Assembly (NCBI GenBank): GCA_963792385.1
Contig: CAWBVZ010000007.1
Location: 1,302,001-1,366,000 of the forward strand
Direction: 5' to 3'
DNA length: 64,000 bases
Origin: DASSUW01 sp963792385
GTDB taxonomy: Bacteria > Actinomycetota > Thermoleophilia > Solirubrobacterales > Solirubrobacteraceae
Shown here: positions 1 to 6,808 of the stretch, in pieces
Layout of the letters: each line of letters starts with the position of its first letter
Numbering within the stretch: position 1 is the first letter of the stretch
Notes under the pieces: model-generated
What the model was told of the DNA's origin: nothing
The model's database searches: none
The model's input: the letters and a program-made list of their open reading frames with translations, nothing else
Position numbers and translations under genes: made by a program

Positions 1-336
1 TGGGGCGTCGCGCTGATCGTCGCCGCATTCGTCGCCCCGGCTTACAGCGTCGACTCCGGGCCCGGCGGGCAGCAGACCACCACCACGCTCGTCGACGAGA
101 ACGGCATGGGGGTGCTCATCGTCGTGTCGATCCCGGCGGTGATCGCCGCGATCGTGTGGGCCGTTCTCCATCGCCGCCGCAGGACCGGGCGGAGCGCCCG
201 CGCAGCGTGGGTGCTCGTGGGCGTGCTCGGCGCGTTCAGCGTGCTGTCGCTCGCGAGCATCGGGATCTTCATCCTCCCCGTCGTGGCGATGCTCGCGCTG
301 GCGGCGAAGCTGACGCCGTCACCCGCCCTCGGGTAG
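1..336 (+). CDS. Membrane protein, 5'-truncated by window
   Basis: The reading frame is open from the first base, so the start lies outside the window and 111 residues are visible. There are three hydrophobic stretches: near visible residues 2-14, about 36-53 (after a Gly/Gln/Thr-rich loop) and about 70-100. A short Arg-rich loop (HRRRRTGRSAR) follows the second, which places that loop in the cytoplasm by the positive-inside rule. No family is recognised. The gene runs convergent to mutY and the two 3' ends overlap by 18 bp. I infer only an integral membrane protein of unknown function. Confidence 0.6.
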   Translation, partial: WGVALIVAAFVAPAYSVDSGPGGQQTTTTLVDENGMGVLIVVSIPAVIAAIVWAVLHRRRRTGRSARAAWVLVGVLGAFSVLSLASIGIFILPVVAMLALAAKLTPSPALG

Positions 337-1134
337 CCGCACAGACCCGTCGGCTGCGCTCGCGATCAGGCCGTCGCGCTCGAGCCCGGCGAGCACGCGC
401 GCCCGCCGCTCGCCGGTGATCTCGGCCGGAGGTGGTACGCCGGCGAGCAGCGCGGCGACGATCCGGCCGCGCGCCCAGCGGTCGGTGTCCTCGAACCGTG
501 CCGCGCCCCGGCGCCGCGGTGGCGGCGCGACCGGACCGCCGGCCGCGTGGGCGGCGCAGCCGGCACGCACCGGGCACTCCGGGCACAGCGGCGCGCGCGG
601 GCGGCAGACGGTGGCGCCGAGCTCCATCATCGCCTGGTTGAACGCCGCCGCCTGCCCGGCGGGGACCAGCGCCTGCGCCCGCTCGACGACCGCCGCGGGC
701 CGGCGCACGCTGCCGTCGAACCGCTCCAGCACGCGCCGCACGTTCGTGTCGACCGCCGCGTGCTGCGCGTCCCACGCGAACGAGGCAACCGCCGCCGCGG
801 TGTACGGGCCGACGCCGGGCAGCTCGGTCAGGTCGGCCGGCCAGCCGTGCTCGGCCACCCGCCGCGCCGCGGCCTGGAGCGCGAGCGCCCGCCGGTTGTA
901 GCCGAGCCCGCTCCAGGCGGCGAGCACGTCCCGCGGCGCGGCCTCGGCGAGCGCATGCGGGTCCGGGAACCGCGCGAGGAACGCCTCGTAGTAGGGCACC
1001 ACGCGCGCCGCCTGGGTCTGCTGGAGCATCACCTCGCTGACCAGCAGCGCGTACGGGTCGCGCGTGGCGCGCCACGGCAGCGGGCGCTTGACGCGCGCGT
1101 ACCAGTCGAGCAGGGCGGTGGTGTCGAACGCCAT
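319..1134 (-). CDS. mutY: A/G-specific adenine DNA glycosylase MutY
   Basis: Removes adenine mispaired with 8-oxoguanine in base-excision repair. The 271-residue product has the catalytic glutamate in SEVMLQQTQ (E34), the helix-hairpin-helix LPGVGPYTAAAV, the catalytic aspartate in AAVDTNVRRVLER near residue 130, and the [4Fe-4S] cluster cysteines spaced C-x6-C-x2-C-x5-C around residues 190-207. It is shorter than E. coli MutY (350 residues): the C-terminal part is small and lacks an obvious full NUDIX-like 8-oxoG recognition domain, as in many actinobacterial forms. It is transcribed away from the neighbouring SRPBCC gene, and the shared upstream region holds a large inverted repeat. Confidence 0.93.
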   Translation of the reverse strand: MAFDTTALLDWYARVKRPLPWRATRDPYALLVSEVMLQQTQAARVVPYYEAFLARFPDPHALAEAAPRDVLAAWSGLGYNRRALALQAAARRVAEHGWPADLTELPGVGPYTAAAVASFAWDAQHAAVDTNVRRVLERFDGSVRRPAAVVERAQALVPAGQAAAFNQAMMELGATVCRPRAPLCPECPVRAGCAAHAAGGPVAPPPRRRGAARFEDTDRWARGRIVAALLAGVPPPAEITGERRARVLAGLERDGLIASAADGSVRLPEGG

Positions 1135-1159
1135 CGGTGGGCGACGGTATCGGCCGGGA

Positions 1160-1225
1160 ACGTCAACTGCGGCTGGGTAGGGAAGCTGGGATTTCAGCCC
1201 GCTCCATTAATGCCGCAGTTGACGT
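1160..1225. promoter_or_regulatory. 14-bp perfect inverted repeat between mutY and an SRPBCC gene
   Basis: The arms ACGTCAACTGCGGC (1160-1173) and GCCGCAGTTGACGT (1212-1225) are exact reverse complements separated by 38 bases. The pairing continues outward after one mismatch as GGG/CCC. A smaller GCTG/CAGC hairpin (1185-1188 with 1195-1198) lies inside the loop. It fills the divergent intergenic region, so it could be a pair of operator half-sites, a cruciform or a leader hairpin for the rightward gene. The arms end about 30 bases before the chosen start at 1254. Confidence 0.5.
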
Positions 1226-1253
1226 CCCCCGCGGCGGGTACCTTCGCCATGAG

Positions 1254-1742
1254 ATGTCATACGGACGGCTCGAGCAGAGCGACGGCCGCTGCCGGCTACG
1301 GTTCACCCGCCGGCTCGCGCATTCGCCGCAGCGGATGTGGCGGGCGCTCGTCGATCCCGAGGAGATCGCCGCGTGGTTCCCGACGACGATCGACGGTGAA
1401 TGCGTGCCCGGCGCGCCGCTGCGGTTCCAGTTCCGCAAGGGAGAGGGGCCGCCGGTCGAGGGCGAGATGATCGCCTGTGATCCGCCGCGGCTGATGGAGT
1501 TCCGCTGGGGCGACGGAGACACGATGCGGTTCGAGCTCGAGCCGGACGGCGACGGCACGGTGCTGACGCTGATCGACACGTTCGGCGACCGTGGAAAGGC
1601 GGCGCGCGACGCCGCCGGCTGGCACATCTGCCTCGGCGCGCTGGTTGCCCGCTTCGGCGGCGAGGAGGTCCACGAGCCCGCGGCCGATCGCTGGGAGCAG
1701 GTCCACCAGCACTACGTCCAGCGCTTCGGCTCCGGGGACTAG
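1254..1742 (+). CDS. SRPBCC (AHSA1-type) family protein
   Basis: A 162-residue START/Bet v1-like fold protein of the Activator-of-Hsp90-ATPase (AHSA1) type. The family signature is visible: a first strand ending in AHSPQRMWRALVDPEEIAAWF, a central GEMIACDPPRLMEFRWGD segment, and a C-terminal helix in which a Trp is followed by a long amphipathic stretch. Such proteins bind hydrophobic ligands; the ligand here is unknown. The ATG at 1254 was preferred over an upstream in-frame start at 1137 because the intervening stretch contains the inverted repeat and does not look like protein. The 3' end overlaps the convergent PPOX gene by 4 bp. Confidence 0.8.
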   Translation: MSYGRLEQSDGRCRLRFTRRLAHSPQRMWRALVDPEEIAAWFPTTIDGECVPGAPLRFQFRKGEGPPVEGEMIACDPPRLMEFRWGDGDTMRFELEPDGDGTVLTLIDTFGDRGKAARDAAGWHICLGALVARFGGEEVHEPAADRWEQVHQHYVQRFGSGD

Positions 1743-2215
1743 AACGTCCATCGGGTCGGGCTGGTGGCGAACTCGCGCTCGATCAGTCCGAACACCGACT
1801 GCGGCCGCACGCGCACGATCGGGTTCTCCGCCGGGTCGGGTGGCGCGTCCGGATACTTGCGCGCGTACGCCTCGATCAGCGCGGCGAGCGCGTCAGGCTC
1901 GGTCTCCAGCTCGGCCGTGCCGTGGACGATCACCGGGTCCTCGCCGTCGGTGTGGACGGTGCAGCGCGGGTCGGCGCGCAGGTTGCGCGCCTTGCGCGAC
2001 CGGCCGCCGGTGCTGAACCACAGGCAGCGGTCGAGCCACACGGCCCACACCGGCATCACGTGCGGCGCGCCGCCGGGCGAGATCGTCACGACCCAGTAGC
2101 GGAGCGCCTCGGACAGGCGCTCCTCGGCCCACGAGAAAGGCAGGAGACCGTCGTCGGAGGCGGAGATGCCGTAACCCGGCATGTAAGGGCGGGCGGCCGT
2201 CGGATCCATGCGCAT
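1739..2215 (-). CDS. PPOX-class flavin/F420-dependent enzyme
   Basis: A 158-residue split-barrel protein of the pyridoxamine 5'-phosphate oxidase-like superfamily. The N-terminal YMPGYGI tract, the strand pattern YWVVTISPGGAPHVMPVW, and the WFSTGGRSRKARNLRADPR segment that contacts the cofactor phosphate are typical of actinobacterial members using FMN or F420. The substrate is unknown. It follows alkA with a 4-bp gap on the same strand, so the two probably form one transcript. A second ATG two codons downstream is also possible. Confidence 0.82.
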   Translation of the reverse strand: MRMDPTAARPYMPGYGISASDDGLLPFSWAEERLSEALRYWVVTISPGGAPHVMPVWAVWLDRCLWFSTGGRSRKARNLRADPRCTVHTDGEDPVIVHGTAELETEPDALAALIEAYARKYPDAPPDPAENPIVRVRPQSVFGLIEREFATSPTRWTF

Positions 2216-2219
2216 CCGA

Positions 2220-2987
2220 TCATGACGAAGCCCACAGGTGGATGACGGCGTGCGCGCGGAACGGCCGCCACGCGTCCGCGACCTCCGGCTCAGCGCCGAG
2301 CCGGGCGAGCGCGTGGCGGACGCCGAGGTCGGTCGGCAGCCACGCGTCCGGATCGGCGAGCGCGCGCATCGCGACGTACTCCGCGGTCCACGGGCCGATG
2401 CCCGGCAGCTCGAGCAGCCGGCTGCGCGCCTCGGCCGCGTCCTCGCCAGGCGCGAGCCGCAGCTCGCCGGCCGCCAGCGCCCCCGCGAGCGCGGCCAGCG
2501 CGACCTGGCGCGAGCGTGGCATCCCCATCGCGCCCGCCGCCTCCGCGACCGCCTCGGGCCGTGGCCACGTGTGCGTCAGTGCGCCGTCGGGCTCGGGCAA
2601 CGGGTCGCCGGCCGCCGCCACCAGCCGGCCGGCCAGCGTGCGCGCCGCGGCGATCGACACCTGCTGGCCGAGCACGGCCCGGATCGCCAGCTCGCCGCCG
2701 TCGACCGTGCCCGGCACCCGCAGCCCGGGGCGACGCGCCACGAGTGGACCGAGGACCGGATCGTCGCGCAGGTGCGCGTCCGCGGCCGCCGCCGCTTCGG
2801 CCGACCCGGCCAATCGCCGCGCCGCCGCGTCCGCGCCGCCCAGCTCGATCACGCCGTGCCCGCCGGGAACGCGCACGGTCCGCCGGAACGACGCAGGCCC
2901 TGCCTCCTCGATCCCGGGCACGGCGCGGGCAGCCAAGAACGCGCGCGTGTGTTCGAGCATGGCCTCGAAACGTGTCACGCCCGTCAA
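2220..2987 (-). CDS. alkA: DNA-3-methyladenine glycosylase II (AlkA)
   Basis: Excises alkylated purines in base-excision repair. The 255-residue product carries FLAARAVPGIEE near the N-terminus (matching the AlkA_N region), the motif AIRAVLGQQVSIAAARTLAG, the helix-hairpin-helix LPGIGPWTAEYVAMRAL, and the catalytic aspartate in LPTDLGV. It resembles the AlkA half of actinobacterial Ada-AlkA fusions without the Ada methyltransferase part. Start choice is uncertain: TTG at 2987 keeps the whole conserved N-terminus, GTG at 2978 is possible, and ATG at 2960 would cut into it. A 16-bp palindrome lies 10 bases upstream of 2987. Confidence 0.88.
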   Translation of the reverse strand: MTGVTRFEAMLEHTRAFLAARAVPGIEEAGPASFRRTVRVPGGHGVIELGGADAAARRLAGSAEAAAAADAHLRDDPVLGPLVARRPGLRVPGTVDGGELAIRAVLGQQVSIAAARTLAGRLVAAAGDPLPEPDGALTHTWPRPEAVAEAAGAMGMPRSRQVALAALAGALAAGELRLAPGEDAAEARSRLLELPGIGPWTAEYVAMRALADPDAWLPTDLGVRHALARLGAEPEVADAWRPFRAHAVIHLWASS

Positions 2988-2997
2988 CCGTGAGCGC

Positions 2998-3013
2998 GTT
3001 GAGACAACTCAAC
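2998..3013. promoter_or_regulatory. Inverted repeat upstream of alkA
   Basis: GTTGAG-ACAA-CTCAAC has perfect 6-bp arms and sits immediately upstream of the alkA start. It could be a repressor operator or a leader hairpin. It does not match the actinobacterial LexA box (GAAC-N4-GTTC), so SOS control is not supported. Confidence 0.35.
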
Positions 3014-3074
3014 ACCCCAGGTTCCGCCAAACGCGCGTACGATCGCGCGGTTCGCAGCCGGCACACGGCTCATT

Positions 3075-3100
3075 GGGGGCCGGTCCGCCGGCCGGCCCCC
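3075..3100 (-). terminator. GC-rich hairpin after uvrB
   Basis: Perfect 9-bp arms GGGGGCCGG (3075-3083) and CCGGCCCCC (3092-3100) with an 8-base loop lie directly after the uvrB stop on the minus strand. There is no U-tract after the stem, so this would be a hairpin-only terminator of the kind often inferred in high-GC actinobacteria. Confidence 0.55.
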
Positions 3101-3101
3101 A

Positions 3102-5105
3102 CTAGCTTGCCGCGGCGGCCTCGTCGAGCTCGCGCCGCAGCTCGCGGATCTCGTCGCGCAGCTTCGCCGCGTATTCGAACCGCAGTTCCTCGGCGGCCGC
3201 GAGCATCTCCTCTTCGAGCTCGACGATCGTCGTCTCGATCTCGTGCGGTTCCATGTCGACGCGCTTCTCGCGCCGGCGCCGGCGCGACTTGGGGACCTTG
3301 CTGTCCCCCATCAGGAACTCGCTGATGTCGGAGATGCCCTTGACGATCGTCTCCGCCGTGATGCCGTGGTCGATGTTGTACTGGACCTGGATCGCGCGCC
3401 GGCGGTCGGTCTCGTCGATCGCCTTGCGCATCGCCTCGGTCTGCTTGTCGGCGTACATCAGGACCTTGCCCTCGATGTTCCGCGCCGCCCGGCCGATCGT
3501 CTGGATCAGCGAGGTCTCCCCGCGCAGGAAGCCCTCCTTGTCGGCATCGAGGATCGCCACCAGCGACACCTCGGGAAGGTCGAGCCCCTCGCGCAGGAGG
3601 TTCACGCCGACCAGCACGTCGTACTCGCCAAGCCTCAGCTCGCGGATGATGTGGATCCGCTCGAGCGTGTCGATCTCCGAGTGCAGGTAACGGACCTTGA
3701 AGCCCATCTCGAGCAGATAGTCCGTGAGGTCCTCGCTCATCTTCTTCGTGAGCGTCGTGACCAGAGTGCGCTCGTTGCGCTCGGTGCGCGCGCGGATCTC
3801 GCGCATCAGGTCGTCGATCTGGTTGCGCGTCTCGCGCACCTCGACCTCGGGGTCGACGATCCCGGTCGGGCGGACGATCTGCTCGACGATCTTCGCCGAG
3901 TGCTCGCGCTCGTACGGCCCCGGGGTGGCGGAGACGAACACGAGCTGCGGGCTGATCGTGAGGAACTCCTCGAACGTCTGCGGGCGGTTGTCGAGCGCGC
4001 TCGGCAGCCGGAACCCGTAGTCGACGAGCGTGGTCTTGCGCGACCGGTCGCCCTCGTACATCGCGCCGAGCTGCGGCACCGTCTGGTGCGACTCGTCGAT
4101 GAAGCAGACGAAGTCCTCGGGGAAGTAGTCGATCAGGCAGTACGGCCGCGCGCCCGGCGGCCGGCCGTCGAGGATCCGCGAGTAGTTCTCGATGCCCGAG
4201 CAGAAGCCGACCTCGCGGAGCATCTCCATGTCGTACTGCGTGCGCTGGCGCAGCCGGTGCGACTCGAGCAGCTTGCCCTCCGCCTCGAGCTCGGCGGTGC
4301 GGTGGTTGAGCTCGCGGCCGATCTCCTCGACCGCGCGCTCCATCGTGCCTTCCTTGACGTTGTAGTGCGTCGCCGGCCAGATCGCGACGTGCTCGAGGTC
4401 GTCGACGATCAGCTCGCCCGTCAGCGGGTCGAAGTGCTGCAGGCGCTCGACCTCATCGCCGAACAGGAGCGCCCGGAACGCGGTCTCGGCGTACGCGGGG
4501 AACACCTCCAGCGTGTCGCCGCGGACCCGGAACGTGCCGCGGCCGAGCGCGGTGTCGTTGCGGTTGTACTGGAGGTAGACGAGCTTGCGCAGCAGCTCGT
4601 CGCGGTTGACCTCGCCGCCCTTGAGCAGGATCTGGCAGTTGTCGTTGTAGGTCTCCGGCGAGCCGAGGCCGAAGATCGCCGACACCGACGCCACGATCAC
4701 GACGTCGCGGCGGGCGAACAGCGCCGCCGTGGCGGCGTGCCGCAGCCGGTCGATCTCCTGGTTGATCGCCGAGTCCTTCTCGATGTACAGGTCCTTGCTC
4801 GGGACGTACGCCTCGGGCTGGTAGTAGTCGTAGTACGAGACGAAGTACTCGACGGCGTTCGACGGGAAGTACGTCCGGAACTCGTTGCAGAGCTGGGCGG
4901 CGAGCGTCTTGTTGTGGGCGAGCACGAGCGCCGGCCGCTGCAGCCGCTCGATCGTCGCCGCCATCGTCATCGTCTTGCCGGTGCCGGTGGCGCCGAGCAG
5001 CGTCACCCCGCGCGCGCCCGACTCAACCCCGTCGACGAGACCGTCGATCGCCTGGGGCTGATCGGCTGTCGGCGAGTAGACGGCGTCGAGCTTGAAGGGC
5101 GGCAT
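3102..5105 (-). CDS. uvrB: Excinuclease ABC subunit UvrB
   Basis: The damage-verification helicase of nucleotide excision repair; works with UvrA and UvrC. The 667-residue length is normal for the family. Visible parts are Walker A GATGTGKT (residues 38-45), the beta-hairpin YYDYYQPEAYVPSKDLYIE that clamps DNA, the DESHQTVPQL (DEAD-like) box, the helicase C-terminal motif QTIGRAARN, and the C-terminal UVR coiled-coil that binds UvrC. The start was set at MPPFKLDAVYSP; a longer frame upstream is Arg-rich non-family sequence overlapping the preceding gene. It lies 44 bp after the isochorismatase-like gene on the same strand. Confidence 0.97.
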   Translation of the reverse strand: MPPFKLDAVYSPTADQPQAIDGLVDGVESGARGVTLLGATGTGKTMTMAATIERLQRPALVLAHNKTLAAQLCNEFRTYFPSNAVEYFVSYYDYYQPEAYVPSKDLYIEKDSAINQEIDRLRHAATAALFARRDVVIVASVSAIFGLGSPETYNDNCQILLKGGEVNRDELLRKLVYLQYNRNDTALGRGTFRVRGDTLEVFPAYAETAFRALLFGDEVERLQHFDPLTGELIVDDLEHVAIWPATHYNVKEGTMERAVEEIGRELNHRTAELEAEGKLLESHRLRQRTQYDMEMLREVGFCSGIENYSRILDGRPPGARPYCLIDYFPEDFVCFIDESHQTVPQLGAMYEGDRSRKTTLVDYGFRLPSALDNRPQTFEEFLTISPQLVFVSATPGPYEREHSAKIVEQIVRPTGIVDPEVEVRETRNQIDDLMREIRARTERNERTLVTTLTKKMSEDLTDYLLEMGFKVRYLHSEIDTLERIHIIRELRLGEYDVLVGVNLLREGLDLPEVSLVAILDADKEGFLRGETSLIQTIGRAARNIEGKVLMYADKQTEAMRKAIDETDRRRAIQVQYNIDHGITAETIVKGISDISEFLMGDSKVPKSRRRRREKRVDMEPHEIETTIVELEEEMLAAAEELRFEYAAKLRDEIRELRRELDEAAAAS

Positions 5106-5149
5106 AGACCATTCACGATAGACACCGCCGCGGACCGCCTTCCAGGCGG

Positions 5150-5773
5150 CTAACCCCCCAGCGCGCCCGCGATCTCGGCGACGGTCGCCGTCCGGCCGAC
5201 GTTCGTCAGCGCGTAGTTGAGGCCGACGTTGTGCCACTCGTCGTTCACCGTCGACGTGCCGTCGCTGACCACGACGACCTCGAAGCCGGCGTCGGCCCCA
5301 TGGCGGGCCGTGTGCTCGATCGACATGTTCGTCCACGCCCCGCTGATCACGATCGTGTCGGCGCCGAGGCCGCGCAGGAGCGTCTCGAGCGTGGTGGCGT
5401 AGAAGCCGTTCATCCGCATCTTCTCGACGACGAAGTCGCCCTCCTGCGGCTCGAGCCCGTCGACGGGGGCGGCGCCCCAGCTCCCGCGCACGAGCGCATC
5501 CGCGGCCTTCACTCCTTGGAACAGCGGCGCGTTGAGCTTCAGCCCGGCCGAGCCGGCCTCGACGATGTAGTGGATGTGGATGACGGGCATCCCGGCGCTG
5601 CGCGCCGCCGCCGCAAGCGTCTTCACGTTCTCGACCACGTTCTGGCTGGTCGCGTGCGCGGGCGCGCCCGAGTCGGCGAACGCGCCGCCCTCGATGATGA
5701 TGTCGTTCTGCAGGTCCTGGATGATCAGCGCGGCGCGCCGCGGGTCGATCCGGAGCGGGTCGGCCTCAGCCAT
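5150..5773 (-). CDS. Isochorismatase-fold hydrolase with Cys-to-Ser at the nucleophile
   Basis: A 207-residue isochorismatase-like protein. The first triad residue is D20 in LIIQDLQND and the second is K118 in VVEKMRMNGF. The strand carrying the nucleophile reads GAWTNMSIEHTAR, so S151 stands where cysteine amidohydrolases (nicotinamidases, N-carbamoylsarcosine hydrolases) have Cys in TNVCVE. True isochorismatases also lack this Cys, so vinyl-ether or another hydrolysis is possible, but no siderophore genes are nearby. It is 13 bp after the SMP-30 gene, so the two probably act on one metabolite and are co-transcribed. Confidence 0.85.
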   Translation of the reverse strand: MAEADPLRIDPRRAALIIQDLQNDIIIEGGAFADSGAPAHATSQNVVENVKTLAAAARSAGMPVIHIHYIVEAGSAGLKLNAPLFQGVKAADALVRGSWGAAPVDGLEPQEGDFVVEKMRMNGFYATTLETLLRGLGADTIVISGAWTNMSIEHTARHGADAGFEVVVVSDGTSTVNDEWHNVGLNYALTNVGRTATVAEIAGALGG

Positions 5774-5786
5774 GCGGTACTCCTCC

Positions 5787-6698
5787 TCAGCGGTGGTAGG
5801 GAAGGCGGGCGGACGCCACCTTCGTCTGGATGCGGTACACCGACGTCGAGCTCGGGATGAACAGCGTGCGCCAGTCCGAGCCGCCCCATCCGAGGTTGCC
5901 GACGTTCTCGGGGATCTCGAGCAGGCCCAGTTGCTCGCCGCGCGCGTTGATGATCCAGACGCCGCCCGGGCCGGTGACCCAGATGTTGCCGCGCTCGTCG
6001 CACTTCATCCCGTCGGGGATGCCCTCCTCGACCACGCCGTTGCCGATCTCGTCGAAGAACAGCCGCCCGTTGGAGAGCGTGCCGTCGGCGGCGACGTCGT
6101 AGACCTTGATCAGCGCGTGGTGCGTGTCGTTGATGTAGAGCAGCGACTCGTCCGGCGAGAAGCACAGCCCGTTGGGCAGCTCGAACTCGTCCTCGGCGAC
6201 CGCGAGCTCGAGCTCGCCGCCGCCGGCCGGGATCCGGTAGACGCCCTGGAAGTCGAGGTCGTGCTCACGCTCGACGCCGAAGACGGGCACGCGGCCGAAC
6301 CACGGATCGCTGAAGTAGATCGTCCCGTCCGAGCGCGTCACCACGTCGTTCGGGCTCTGCAGCTCCTTGCCGCGGAAGTGCGACGCGATCGTCTCGCGCG
6401 TGCCGTCCGGATACTCGCGCACGAGCGAGGAGGTGACGTGCTCGCAGACGAGCAGGTTGCCGTCGGCGTCGTAGACCATGCCGTTGCACTTGTTCGCCGG
6501 GCGCATGACCTCCTCGACGCCGTCGCGCTCGCTCCAGCGCCGGCGGACGTCGCCGGGCATGTCGCTGAAGAGCAGGAACTCGCCCTCGGCGTTCCAGATC
6601 GGCCCCTCGGTGAAGATGAACCCGGTCGCCAGCTGCTCGACCTCGCTGTCGGTGTCGAGGAGCTGCTCCAGCTCGTCGGCCTTCAGGACCACGGTCAT
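5787..6698 (-). CDS. SMP-30/gluconolactonase-family lactonase
   Basis: A 303-residue six-bladed beta-propeller of the SMP-30/LRE/gluconolactonase family. Family metal-site motifs are visible: the early TEGPIWNAEG (metal-binding Glu), the mid-protein SPNDVVTRSDGTIYFSDPWFG, and ELPNGLCFSPDESLLYINDT, followed by GIPDGMKCDERGNIWVT. The likely reaction is hydrolysis of a sugar or organic-acid lactone, in the cytoplasm since no signal peptide is seen. First gene of an apparent operon with the isochorismatase-like gene and perhaps uvrB. It is divergent from the secreted metalloprotease gene. Confidence 0.88.
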   Translation of the reverse strand: MTVVLKADELEQLLDTDSEVEQLATGFIFTEGPIWNAEGEFLLFSDMPGDVRRRWSERDGVEEVMRPANKCNGMVYDADGNLLVCEHVTSSLVREYPDGTRETIASHFRGKELQSPNDVVTRSDGTIYFSDPWFGRVPVFGVEREHDLDFQGVYRIPAGGGELELAVAEDEFELPNGLCFSPDESLLYINDTHHALIKVYDVAADGTLSNGRLFFDEIGNGVVEEGIPDGMKCDERGNIWVTGPGGVWIINARGEQLGLLEIPENVGNLGWGGSDWRTLFIPSSTSVYRIQTKVASARLPYHR

Positions 6699-6808
6699 GC
6701 CTTCCCCTCTCCCCCGGTTCGACGCAGGCGCGCGATCCTAACGGTAGGGTCCCGAGCGCGGCGGTAGGGAACGTTCTGGCGGAGTGCGTCCTGCGGGGGG
6801 TGTGCGAG

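Noticed and set aside
3243..5153. 636-codon frame antisense to uvrB
   Set aside because: Shadow of uvrB; no recognisable protein features.
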